From Novosphingobium sp. (lineage in GTDB: Bacteria; Pseudomonadota; Alphaproteobacteria; Sphingomonadales; Sphingomonadaceae), in NCBI RefSeq assembly GCF_030699305.1, contig NZ_JAUYNB010000010.1:496001-560000 (forward strand): a DNA stretch of 64,000 nt, in the 5' to 3' direction. The translations under genes and the position numbers were made by a program. Positions 15,358 through 24,013 of this stretch are shown piece by piece. The notes beneath the pieces are model-generated. The model was not told where the DNA came from, did not search any database, and saw nothing but the letters and a program-made list of their open reading frames with translations. Position 1 is the stretch's first letter. Each line of letters begins with the position of its first letter.

Positions 15358-17454
15358 ATGCGATTGAAGGCCTTGGCGATAGCCGTGCTGTTGCCGCTTG
15401 CCGCGTGCAAGCAGCAACCAAGTTCAGAGCGGCCGGGCGCGGTGAATGCCGCGCGGATCACGGCGGCAAACCCCGATGACTGGCTGTCTTATGGCCGCAC
15501 CTATGATGAGCAGCGCAACAGCCCGCTGGACCAGATCAACCACGAAACCGTGAAGGATCTGGGGCTGGCATGGTTCGCGGACCTCGACACCGCGCGCGGG
15601 CAGGAAGCGACGCCGCTGGCGATCGACGGCAAGATCTACATCACCACCGCCTGGTCCAAGGCCAAGGCCTATGACGCGGAGACCGGCAAGCTCCTGTGGG
15701 AATACGACCCCAAGGTGCCGGGTGAGCGCGCGGTGGCCGCGTGCTGCGACGTCGTCAACCGGGGCATGGCCGCGTGGGGCGACAAGCTGTTCCTGGGCAC
15801 GCTCGACGGGCGGCTGGTCGCACTGGACCGCGCCACTGGCAAGGAAGTGTGGAGCGTCGTCACGATTGACCAGTCCAAGCCGTACACCATCACCGGCGCG
15901 CCGCGGGTGATCGACGGCAAGGTGCTGATCGGCAACGGCGGCGCCGAAATGGGCGTGCGCGGGGTTCTGACCGCTTACGATGCCGACACCGGCAAGGAAC
16001 TGTGGCGCTTCTATTCGGTCCCCGACGAACCGGGCAAGAACAAGGAAGAACACCTCAAGAAGGCCGAAGCCACCTGGAAGGGTGAATGGTGGAAGAACGG
16101 CGGCGGCGGCACCATGTGGGATGCCATGGCCTATGACCCGGAACTGGACCTGCTCTATGTCGGCGTCGGCAACGGCAGCCCATGGAACCAGCATTTCCGC
16201 AGCCAGGGCGAGGGCGATAACCTCTACCTCTCGTCCATCGTCGCGCTGCGCCCCAAGACTGGCGAGTATGTCTGGCATTTCCAGACCACGCCGGGCGAAA
16301 CGTGGGATTACACCGCCACCCAGCACATCATGCTGGCTGACCTCACCATTGGCGGGGCCAAGCGCAAGGTGCTGATGCAGGCGCCCAAGAACGGCTTCTT
16401 CTTCGTGCTGGACCGCACCGACGGCAAGCTGATCTCGGCCGACAACTATGTGCCGGTGAACTGGGCTACGGGCTTCGACCTGAAGACGGGTCGCCCGATC
16501 GAGAACCCGGATGCGCGCTATTACAAGACCGGCAAGGTCTGGCTGGGTTCGCCCGGTCCGATCGGGGCGCACAACTGGCACCCGATGGCGTTCGATCCGA
16601 AGAACGGGTTGGTTTATATCCCGGCGATCAATTCGGCGTTCCCGTTCATTCACAAGCCGGACTGGAAGGCCAACAAGCAGGGCTTCAACGTCGGGCTCGA
16701 CCTGTCCGCCGGGGCAATGCCGGCTGACCAGAAAATCCGCGATGCGGCGATGGCGGCGACCACCGGTGAACTGATCGCGTGGGATCCGGTCGCGCAGAAG
16801 GCCCGCTGGACGGTCAAGTATCCGGCGGCGTGGAATGGCGGTCTGCTGGCCACGGGCGGCAACCTGCTGTTCCAGGGCAACGCGGCGGGCGAATTCAACG
16901 CGATGGATACCGCTACGGGTAAAAAGCTGTGGTCGTTCCAGGCCCAGACGGGCGTGGTCGCTCCGGCCTCGACCTTCCGGGTCAAGGGTGAGCAGTACGT
17001 CGCCGTGCTGGCGGGCTGGGGCGGCGCATGGCCGCTGGCTTCGGGCTATGTCGGTGAACAACTGGGGCCGGTGCGCAACCACTCGCGCCTGCTGGTGTTC
17101 AAGCTGGGCGGGAAAGCCAAGCTGCCGGAAGTCGGCGAACACACGATGCCTCCGCTCGATCCGCCGGTGGCCAAGGGCACGCCGGAACAAGTGGCTGACG
17201 GCGCGAAGAACTTCGGTCAGTTCTGCGGCGTCTGCCACGGCGATGCGGCCATCGGCACGGGCGTGACGCGCGACCTGCGCCGCGCCGGTTCGCTGGGCGA
17301 TCCCAAGATGTGGAACCAGATCGTGATCGGTGGCGCGCTGGCGCAGAACGGCATGGTCAGCTGGAAGAACGAGCTGACGGATGCGCAGTCGGAAAGTATC
17401 CGCCACTACGTCATCGCCCGCGCGCATGAAGACAAGGCGCTGGGCATGAAGTGA
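15358..17454 (+). CDS. PQQ-dependent quinohaemoprotein alcohol dehydrogenase, lipoprotein type (2)
   Basis: 698 residues, paralogous to the enzyme at 5775. The lipobox is LPLAAC (Cys17), with vicinal cysteines 129-130, metal ligands Glu197 and Asn272, and catalytic Asp317 in GETWDYTATQ, where Thr at +2 again indicates a calcium enzyme. The C-terminal cytochrome c domain carries CGVCH (623-627). It oxidises an alcohol on the periplasmic side and reduces its own haem. It is the last gene of the GST operon and is followed by a strong hairpin. Substrate loops differ clearly from paralogue 1, so the two may take different alcohols. Confidence 0.93.
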   Translation: MRLKALAIAVLLPLAACKQQPSSERPGAVNAARITAANPDDWLSYGRTYDEQRNSPLDQINHETVKDLGLAWFADLDTARGQEATPLAIDGKIYITTAWSKAKAYDAETGKLLWEYDPKVPGERAVAACCDVVNRGMAAWGDKLFLGTLDGRLVALDRATGKEVWSVVTIDQSKPYTITGAPRVIDGKVLIGNGGAEMGVRGVLTAYDADTGKELWRFYSVPDEPGKNKEEHLKKAEATWKGEWWKNGGGGTMWDAMAYDPELDLLYVGVGNGSPWNQHFRSQGEGDNLYLSSIVALRPKTGEYVWHFQTTPGETWDYTATQHIMLADLTIGGAKRKVLMQAPKNGFFFVLDRTDGKLISADNYVPVNWATGFDLKTGRPIENPDARYYKTGKVWLGSPGPIGAHNWHPMAFDPKNGLVYIPAINSAFPFIHKPDWKANKQGFNVGLDLSAGAMPADQKIRDAAMAATTGELIAWDPVAQKARWTVKYPAAWNGGLLATGGNLLFQGNAAGEFNAMDTATGKKLWSFQAQTGVVAPASTFRVKGEQYVAVLAGWGGAWPLASGYVGEQLGPVRNHSRLLVFKLGGKAKLPEVGEHTMPPLDPPVAKGTPEQVADGAKNFGQFCGVCHGDAAIGTGVTRDLRRAGSLGDPKMWNQIVIGGALAQNGMVSWKNELTDAQSESIRHYVIARAHEDKALGMK

Positions 17455-17478
17455 TCGCAGCGGATTGCTGCAAGCAGG

Positions 17479-17506
17479 GCGGGGCCGGGCGAAAGTCCGG
17501 CCCCGC
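17479..17506 (+). terminator. GC-rich hairpin after the second PQQ dehydrogenase
   Basis: Perfect 10-bp stem GCGGGGCCGG/CCGGCCCCGC around an 8-nt loop, 24 bp past the stop codon. There is no T-run, so it may be a weak terminator or a 3' stabiliser. Confidence 0.6.
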
Positions 17507-17657
17507 TTGCGTTTGGGGAAGGTGCGCGCGGTCTGGTCAACCGGAATGCCAGGGGCAGGCCATCAGCCGGAAAAAGTGGGGCTGGCGAGCGGCACGAAAC
17601 GACCCGACGGCTCAAGCCAGCCCCTCCTCCCCTGCGGGGGCGGGGAGGATTATAAAG

Positions 17658-17906
17658 TCAGATCACGAAATCAAGGATCGCGGGCATTTGCTTCTTGCGG
17701 TTGCGCTTGGTCACCATCCGTTCGTGCAGCGTGCCGATCTGCTGGCTGCCGGTCTTCACGAACAGGAACGGCAGCAGGCCATGGATCAGGCAGGCCAATC
17801 CGCCCAGGATCATCCGCAGGCCAAATCCGCCCGCCATCACCAGATGCTCGCCATAGGTCTCGTCAACAGTGGCGGGGTGTTCGGTGAACAGCTTGGTCAG
17901 CGGCAT
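17658..17906 (-). CDS. DUF6356 family membrane-associated protein
   Basis: 82 residues: MPLTKLFTEHPATVDETYGEHL, then a hydrophobic helix (GLRMILGGLACLIHGLLPFLFV) and a basic tail (RMVTKRNRKKQ). This is the pattern of DUF6356, small proteins frequent in sphingomonads. One or two membrane helices with an N-terminal amphipathic region are likely. Function is unknown. It stands alone between the aromatic island and the Lrp regulator. Confidence 0.8.
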   Translation of the reverse strand: MPLTKLFTEHPATVDETYGEHLVMAGGFGLRMILGGLACLIHGLLPFLFVKTGSQQIGTLHERMVTKRNRKKQMPAILDFVI

Positions 17907-18008
17907 GGCGGGGGGTGCTCCTTGGTTGGCGCAATATTATAAGCGTGCTTGTGCGAAATCATCACCTAATTTCTGGCCAAATGCAGCTGATGCGATTAGA
18001 TTATCCCA

Positions 18009-18488
18009 ATGGATACGGAAATTGCGCAACTTGATTCGATTGACTGGGCCATCTTGAGGGTGTTGCAGGCGGATGCTTCGATTCCCGTCCACGAAGTGGG
18101 CGACCGGGTCGGCCTGTCCAGCAATGCCTGCTGGCGGCGGATCAAGCGGCTGGAAGATGCCGGGGTGATCGCGGGCCGCGTGGCGCTGGTCGATCCGGCC
18201 AAGCTGGGGCTGGCGACCACGGTGTTCGTCGCGATCCGCGCGGGCCGCCACAATCCTGAATGGATCGCCGCATTTTCGCGCGGGGTGGCGGCGATTGACG
18301 AGATTGTCGAATGCCACCGCATGGCGGGCGATGTCGATTACCTGCTGAAACTGGCGGTGCGCGATATCGCCCACTACGACCGGATTTACCGCAAGCTGAT
18401 TGCCGCCGTGCCGGACCTGTCGGATGTCAGTTCGACGTTCTCGATGGAACGGATGAAATCGACGACCGCGTTGCCGCGGCCGTCGTAG
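18009..18488 (+). CDS. Lrp/AsnC family transcriptional regulator
   Basis: 159 residues. A winged helix-turn-helix lies at about 8-65 (LDSIDWAILRVLQADASIPVHEVGDRVGLSSNACWRRIKRLEDAGVI, typical of Lrp), followed by a RAM/ligand domain (ATTVFVAIRAG ... CHRMAGDVDYLLKLAVRDIAHYDRIYRKL). It binds DNA as a multimer and usually responds to an amino acid. No obvious Shine-Dalgarno sequence precedes the ATG. It is convergent with the GH97 gene 8 bp away. Its target is unknown; it is not an obvious regulator of either flanking locus. Confidence 0.93.
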   Translation: MDTEIAQLDSIDWAILRVLQADASIPVHEVGDRVGLSSNACWRRIKRLEDAGVIAGRVALVDPAKLGLATTVFVAIRAGRHNPEWIAAFSRGVAAIDEIVECHRMAGDVDYLLKLAVRDIAHYDRIYRKLIAAVPDLSDVSSTFSMERMKSTTALPRPS

Positions 18489-18495
18489 TCCAGAG

Positions 18496-20553
18496 TTACT
18501 TGCCCGCCGCAAGCCGCATTGCCGCGCCGCCGCCGGGGGCGAGGCGCAGGGTATAGGTATCGCCCTTGCGGAAGGTGCGGGTCTCATAGGCGATGTTGTG
18601 GCGCGCTTCGGTCAGATAGGTTGCGCCTTCGCCGTCCTTGTAGATGGTGGCCTTGTAAGCCTTGCCCTGCTCAAGGAAGTCGAAGGTCAGCGTCAGCGTG
18701 CGTTCGGCCTCGCCGCCCACCCCGCCGACATACCAGTCGGCGCTGCTGCGGTCCTTGCGTGCAAAGATCGCGTGTTCGCCCACTTCGCCCGAAATCAGGT
18801 GGCTTTCGGACCAGTCGACCGGGACCGCCTTGATGAATTCCAGCTCTTTCGGGTGCGCGGCCAGCGTTTCGATGAAGTCGGCCGCCATCTGGATCGGCGA
18901 ATAGATCGCCAGATAGAGCCCCAGCTGTTTCGCCAGCGTCGAGGCGTGCGGCACGCCTTCCGCGCCGACCAGACTGAGCACGCCGGGGGTGTAGTCCATC
19001 GGGCCGGACAGCATCCGGGTATAGACCAGCGTCGCCTCGTGCGCGGGGCCGTTCGCGAACTGGCCCCAGGCGTTGTATTCCATCCCCCGCGCGCCTTCGC
19101 GGGCGACCCAGTTGGGATACGTGCGGCGCAGGCCGGTGTCCTTGACCGGCTCGTGCGGATTGACCGCCACCTTGTACTTCGCTGCCGTTTCCACGACCTT
19201 CAGGTGGTGGCGGACCTGCACCTGCCCGTCGTGGAATTCCATCCGGGTTTCGCCCGGCACCGCGCCCGCCGCGATGATCCCGCCCGCGTCGGCGACATAG
19301 CCGGTCTTGACCACATCGACGCCGAGCGAGCCATAAAGCTTCATCGCGTCGTCGAGCTGCTCTTCATAGACCTTGATGTTGCCGCCGGTTTCGTGGTGGC
19401 CGATCAGGTGGACGCCCTTTTTACGGGCATAGTCGGTCACCGCCGTCAGGTCGAAATCGGGGGTGGCCTCGGTAAAGCGGAACTGGTCGCCGGTGCCGAA
19501 CCAGTTGCCGTTCCAGCCCTTGTTCCAGCCTTCGACCAGCACGCCCCGGAAGCCGTGCCTGGCAGCGAAATCGATATACTGTTTGGTGCGTTCGGTGGTT
19601 GCGCCGTGTTTTGGCCCTTCGGCCCAAGACCAGTCGCCCCGGATCATGCCCCACCAGATGCCGATGTACTTGGCCGGCTTGAACCACGACACGTCGCCCA
19701 GCTTGTTGGGTTCGTTGAGGTTCAGCTCCAGATCGTTCTCGACGATTGCGGCCGCGTTATCGCCAATGCGCAGCGTCCGCCAGGGCGTGGCGAACGGCAA
19801 CTCGCGGACCACGCTGGGGCCGTGCGACGAGGGGGAGAGCGTGGCGCGGAACTTCTGCCCGTCGGCGCGCTTGAACCACATCCCCGCATAATCGACCAGC
19901 GCGGCTTCGTGGAACGCCAGGTGCGTGCCATCGTCCAGCTTCATCGTGATCGGGGTGTGCGCGGTGGCCACGGCGTCGATCGCGGTCTTTTGATAGAGCT
20001 GCTCATACCGGTTCCATTCGCCGCCGGTAACCCACCAGGCCGTGCCCCCCGGCGCGATGTCGAATTCGGTGATTTCGTCGGCGATTTTGGCGGTTTTCAT
20101 CTTCGGCTGCTCAGGCAGCTCATAGCGGAAGCCGACCCCGCCATCGAACAGCCGGAACCGCACGTTCAGCAGGTGGCCGCCCCATTCGTCCGACTGGCGA
20201 AAGCGGATCAGCACTTCGTTGTAGTGGTCGCGGACATACCGGCGCTCACCCCACGGCTGTTCCCAGATGCTGTCGCCTTTGCCGCGTTCCTCGCCCGTGA
20301 TCGCAAAGCCGCGTTGCAGGCCGATCCGGTCGGCCATGATGAAGCCCAGCTTCGACGGCGCGATCAGCAGCTTGCCCTTGCGGCTGATCGACCAGTGCGG
20401 GCGGGCATCGTTGTCGGTCGTGACGGTCAGCACGATGCTGCCATCGGGCGAAGTGGCGGTCACGCTCGGCCGGTCGGGCTGCGCTGTCTGGGCCAAAGCG
20501 GGGGCGGCGACGGAGAGCAGGACTCCCGCCGTGATGGAACGCAGCAGTTGCAT
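18496..20553 (-). CDS. Glycoside hydrolase family 97 (alpha-glucosidase type)
   Basis: 685 residues with a Sec signal peptide ending ALAQ. Family 97 features are the N-terminal beta-sandwich (TATSPDGSIVLTVTTDNDARPHWSISRKGK), a central barrel with WWGMIRGDWSWAEGPKHGATTERTKQYIDFAARHGFRGVLVEGWN, and the C-terminal TYTLRLAPGGGAA. It hydrolyses alpha-glucosides or alpha-galactosides in the periplasm; the maltodextrin context favours alpha-glucosidase. It is the last gene of a co-directional series beginning with the TonB receptor. Inverting versus retaining class was not resolved from residues here. Confidence 0.9.
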   Translation of the reverse strand: MQLLRSITAGVLLSVAAPALAQTAQPDRPSVTATSPDGSIVLTVTTDNDARPHWSISRKGKLLIAPSKLGFIMADRIGLQRGFAITGEERGKGDSIWEQPWGERRYVRDHYNEVLIRFRQSDEWGGHLLNVRFRLFDGGVGFRYELPEQPKMKTAKIADEITEFDIAPGGTAWWVTGGEWNRYEQLYQKTAIDAVATAHTPITMKLDDGTHLAFHEAALVDYAGMWFKRADGQKFRATLSPSSHGPSVVRELPFATPWRTLRIGDNAAAIVENDLELNLNEPNKLGDVSWFKPAKYIGIWWGMIRGDWSWAEGPKHGATTERTKQYIDFAARHGFRGVLVEGWNKGWNGNWFGTGDQFRFTEATPDFDLTAVTDYARKKGVHLIGHHETGGNIKVYEEQLDDAMKLYGSLGVDVVKTGYVADAGGIIAAGAVPGETRMEFHDGQVQVRHHLKVVETAAKYKVAVNPHEPVKDTGLRRTYPNWVAREGARGMEYNAWGQFANGPAHEATLVYTRMLSGPMDYTPGVLSLVGAEGVPHASTLAKQLGLYLAIYSPIQMAADFIETLAAHPKELEFIKAVPVDWSESHLISGEVGEHAIFARKDRSSADWYVGGVGGEAERTLTLTFDFLEQGKAYKATIYKDGEGATYLTEARHNIAYETRTFRKGDTYTLRLAPGGGAAMRLAAGK

Positions 20554-20558
20554 GGGGA

Positions 20559-22187
20559 CTATTCCTTCTCCCGGATCAGCACGGCACCAAAGGGCGGCAG
20601 ATGCCCTGGTGCCGCGCCATTGATTGCCAGCAGGACCGCTCCGGTCTGTGCCAGATCAGCGGGCCATGCGGCAGGCTGTGCGGTCATGTTGAACACCGCT
20701 GTAATCGTCTGAGCATCGGCCTCACGCCGCAGCACCAGTCGCGCATCGTCAGCCAGCACGGCCGTGCAGGCCCCATGGCGCAGCGCCGGATGGGCGCGGC
20801 GCAGGGCCAGCAATTCGCGCGTGAGGTTGAGCAGCGAGGCCGGGTCGGCGTCCTGCCGGTCAACCGCGCGGGCCAGGTTTTCCTCGCCCAGCGGCAGCCA
20901 CGGCGCGGCGCTGGTGAACCCGCCATGTTCGTCCTGCGCCTGCCAGGGCAGCGGCGTGCGCGCGCCGTCGCGCGACAGGGTCTGCGGCCAGTTGGTGATG
21001 GCTTCGGGGTCTTGCAGCAGTTCGAACGGGATATCGACCTGGGTCAGCCCCAGCTCCTCACCCTGATAGACAATCACGTTGCCGCGCAGCGCGGTCAGCA
21101 CCGCGATCTTCAGGCGGGCAAAGGCCTCGCGCTCATCCGGCTTGCACCAGCGCGACAGCGCGCGCGGGGCGTCGTGGTTTTCGAACGCCCAGCTGGGCCA
21201 GCCCATGCCGGGGGTGTCCGGCCAGTCCGCCAGCGCGGTGGCGACCAGCTCCGGCGTCAGCGCGGGCGCATAGAGAAAATCGAAGCCATAGGCGCTGTTC
21301 AGCCGCTTTTGCCCGTGGGTGTAGAGCTGCATCTCACGCAGCGCGTCCTGCCCGCCGACTTCCGCGACGGTGAAGATTGCGCCGTATTCGTCCAGCACGC
21401 CCCTGATCCGCTCAATGAAGTGCGGAACGTCGCGGTGCGACTGGTTGTACTTGCGCAGCTGGAAATCGAACGGGCGGGTGCGCGGCGTGCCGTCATCCGG
21501 GGCGGGCGGATTATTGGTCAGCTTCGGATCGTGCATGGTGAAATTCAGCGCATCCAGCCGGAAGCCGTCGACGCCCCGGTCCAGCCAGAACCGCGCCACG
21601 CCCAGCAGCGCGTCCTGCACTGCGCGCGAATGGCAATTCAGCTGCGGCTGGCTGGTCAGGAAGTTGTGCAGGTAATATTGCCCGCGCCGCCCGTCCCAGG
21701 TCCACGCCGGGCCGCCGAACACCGATTGCCAGTTCGACGGCGGTGACCCTTCGGGCTTGGGATCGGCCCAGACGTACCAGTCGGCCTTGGGGTTGTCGCG
21801 GCTGGAGCGACTTTCAGCGAACCAGGCGTGCTGGTCCGAGGTGTGGGCATAGACCTGATCGATCGTCACTTTCAGCCCGCGCGCGTGGGCTTCGCGGATC
21901 AGTTCGTCGAAATCGTCCAGAGTTCCGAAGATCGGATCGACATCGCAGTAATCGGCGACGTCATAGCCGAAATCCTTCATCGGTGAGGTGAAGAACGGCG
22001 ACAGCCAGATCGCGTCCACGCCCAATGCCGCGACGTAATCGAGGTGGCGGGTGACGCCTTTCAGATCGCCGATCCCGTCGCCGTTCGCATCGGCGAAACT
22101 GCGCGGATAGATCTGATAGATCGCAGCGCCCTTCCACCACTGGACGGCGGCGGGGACAGCAGGGTCAAGGCGGGTCATGCGGTTCAT
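20559..22187 (-). CDS. GH13 alpha-glucosidase (maltase / oligo-1,6-glucosidase type)
   Basis: 542 residues from the ATG at 22187 (MNRMTRLDPAV); MTRL at 22178 is the alternative. GH13 regions are all present: AIYQIYPRSFADANGDGIGDLKG, DAIWLSPFFTSPMKDFGYDVADY, the nucleophile Asp in GVDGFRLDALN, the acid/base Glu in FTVAEVGG and the third acid in FENHDAPR. There is no signal peptide, so it probably works in the cytoplasm on imported maltose or maltodextrins. The longer frame to 22283 overlaps the preceding amylase and is unlikely. It lies 5 bp before the GH97 gene. Confidence 0.93.
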   Translation of the reverse strand: MNRMTRLDPAVPAAVQWWKGAAIYQIYPRSFADANGDGIGDLKGVTRHLDYVAALGVDAIWLSPFFTSPMKDFGYDVADYCDVDPIFGTLDDFDELIREAHARGLKVTIDQVYAHTSDQHAWFAESRSSRDNPKADWYVWADPKPEGSPPSNWQSVFGGPAWTWDGRRGQYYLHNFLTSQPQLNCHSRAVQDALLGVARFWLDRGVDGFRLDALNFTMHDPKLTNNPPAPDDGTPRTRPFDFQLRKYNQSHRDVPHFIERIRGVLDEYGAIFTVAEVGGQDALREMQLYTHGQKRLNSAYGFDFLYAPALTPELVATALADWPDTPGMGWPSWAFENHDAPRALSRWCKPDEREAFARLKIAVLTALRGNVIVYQGEELGLTQVDIPFELLQDPEAITNWPQTLSRDGARTPLPWQAQDEHGGFTSAAPWLPLGEENLARAVDRQDADPASLLNLTRELLALRRAHPALRHGACTAVLADDARLVLRREADAQTITAVFNMTAQPAAWPADLAQTGAVLLAINGAAPGHLPPFGAVLIREKE

Positions 22188-22198
22188 GGCGGTCGGGA

Positions 22199-24013
22199 TC
22201 AGTCCTTCGCGGCGCAGACGGCAAAGCCGAACGCGGGCAGGGTGACAGTCACGCTGCCGGGTGCATTCGCTTCTACCGGGCATTGCCCGGCAAGGGGAGC
22301 GAACTTCAGGCTGGCGGGTTCGATTGCAACCGTATTCGTGACCGGCTGGGCAGAGCTGTTATAGGCCAGCAGCACTTCGCGGTTCGTCTTCGGATCGAAC
22401 CGCGATACCACCAGCAGCCCCGGCTTGTCGGAAAAGTGACGGATGCGGGTCAGGCCGGATTGTAGCGCCGGGGTGGACTGGCGCACATCCACCAGCGCTG
22501 CGATGTGGCGATAGAGCGGGTGGGCGGGATCGAAGTTTGACTGTGCGGTGGTGGCGTCGGTCCCGATCAGGTCGTTGTCGTTATAGACCGCGACTTTCGA
22601 CGGGAACATGTTCTCGCGCGCCAGTTGGTCGTTGCCGTCGGAGACGAAGCCCTGTTCGTCGCCGTAATAGATCACCGGCACCCCGCGCAGGGTCAGCAGC
22701 ATGGCATGGCCCAGCGCGACGCGGGCCAGCAGTTCCTCGTCGTCGGCCGCCGGGTTGGCCTGCTTCACGAACATCGCAAAGCGCCCGAAATCATGGTTGC
22801 CCAGAAACGTCGGCAGGCGGACGGCGGCGGGGGCGCCGCCTTCATACAAGGCGTCATCCTCCAGCATCCGGGCGAAGACGTCGGTCCCGGTCTTGCCCGA
22901 AACCACCCGCTGCGCGGCGGCTGCAAAGGCCATGTCGAGGTTGCTGGGCAATCCGGCGATCCGCGTCCAGCGCGCGGTCAGCGCGGGATCGACTTCCTGC
23001 GTCGCAACTTCACCGAAGATGTGGAAGTTGGGAATGCCCTTCGCCCGCGCCGTTTCCAGCATCGCGGGGACGAACGCCTGCCAGAATTCCGGATTGACGT
23101 GGCGGGCAGTGTCGATCCGGTAGCCGTCGATCCCGAACCGCTCGATCCAGCTGGCATAGATCTCGATCATTCCCTGCACGACGCGCGGATTTTCCGTCGC
23201 CAGATCGTCCAGCCCGACGAAATCGCCATAGAGCGAACTTTCACCGACCCAGTTGCTATCGCCGCGGTTGTGGTAATGGATCGGATCGTTCAGCCAGGCG
23301 GGGACTTTGATCGTCTCCTCGTCCTTGGGCACATAGGGGGTGTAGGCGAAGGTGGGGTCGGTCAGCTTCGCCCAGTTTTCGGGGCTGAAATCGGCATCGC
23401 CGTTAAAGCCGGGATTGATCGCCGCGCCCTTCAGCCCGCCCCGCCTTGAGAACGGATAGTCCGCCTTGCCGCGATAGGCATAGCTGGCCGCGTCACCTTC
23501 GCGGTACCGGATCACGTCGGCGGTGTGGTTGGCGATGATGTCCATGTAGACTTTCATGCCGCGCGCGTGAGCGGCATCGACGAACGCCTTGAATTCGGCA
23601 TTGGTGCCGAAATGCGGATCGACCTGGGTGAAGTCGGTCACCCAATAGCCGTGATAGCCGGAGCTTTCATCGCCCTTTGGCCCTTGCACCGGCTTGTTCT
23701 TGAAGATCGGCGCGAACCAGATCGCCGTGGCGCCAAGGCCCTGGATATAATCCAGCCGCTGGGTCAGCCCCTTCAGGTCGCCGCCGTGGTAGAACCCCTT
23801 GGCGGTGGGATCGTATCCGGTGGACAGCCGGTCGCCCTTAAGCCCGCCCTTGTCGTTCTTCGGATCGCCGTTCTCGAACCGGTCGGGCAGGACGAAATAG
23901 ACCACTTCCTGTTCGGGCGTGCGGGCGCGGAAATCGGCCGCTGCGGGGACTTGCGCGGAGGCGGGAACGCTGAGCGCAAGCGCGCTGGCGGCCAACAGGA
24001 AAGAGCGGATCAT
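22199..24013 (-). CDS. Exported GH13 alpha-amylase family enzyme
   Basis: 604 residues. The signal peptide is MIRSFLLAASALALSVPASAQ. GH13 motifs follow: GFYHGGDLKGLTQRLDYIQGLGATAIWFAPIF, MDIIANHTADV, the nucleophile region GIDGYRIDTARH, HIFGEVAT (acid/base) and FLGNHDFGR. It should cleave alpha-1,4-glucans outside the cytoplasm, supplying maltodextrins to the operon's TonB receptor or the inner-membrane transporter. The start ATG overlaps the stop of the halogenase-like gene (ATGA), which implies coupling. The longer frame to 24046 lacks an N-terminal signal. Confidence 0.93.
   Translation of the reverse strand: MIRSFLLAASALALSVPASAQVPAAADFRARTPEQEVVYFVLPDRFENGDPKNDKGGLKGDRLSTGYDPTAKGFYHGGDLKGLTQRLDYIQGLGATAIWFAPIFKNKPVQGPKGDESSGYHGYWVTDFTQVDPHFGTNAEFKAFVDAAHARGMKVYMDIIANHTADVIRYREGDAASYAYRGKADYPFSRRGGLKGAAINPGFNGDADFSPENWAKLTDPTFAYTPYVPKDEETIKVPAWLNDPIHYHNRGDSNWVGESSLYGDFVGLDDLATENPRVVQGMIEIYASWIERFGIDGYRIDTARHVNPEFWQAFVPAMLETARAKGIPNFHIFGEVATQEVDPALTARWTRIAGLPSNLDMAFAAAAQRVVSGKTGTDVFARMLEDDALYEGGAPAAVRLPTFLGNHDFGRFAMFVKQANPAADDEELLARVALGHAMLLTLRGVPVIYYGDEQGFVSDGNDQLARENMFPSKVAVYNDNDLIGTDATTAQSNFDPAHPLYRHIAALVDVRQSTPALQSGLTRIRHFSDKPGLLVVSRFDPKTNREVLLAYNSSAQPVTNTVAIEPASLKFAPLAGQCPVEANAPGSVTVTLPAFGFAVCAAKD

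Noticed and set aside
18598..20712. 704-codon plus-strand frame opposite GH97
   Set aside because: The minus strand has a signal peptide and all GH97 blocks; the plus-strand product is His/Arg/Gly-rich noise.
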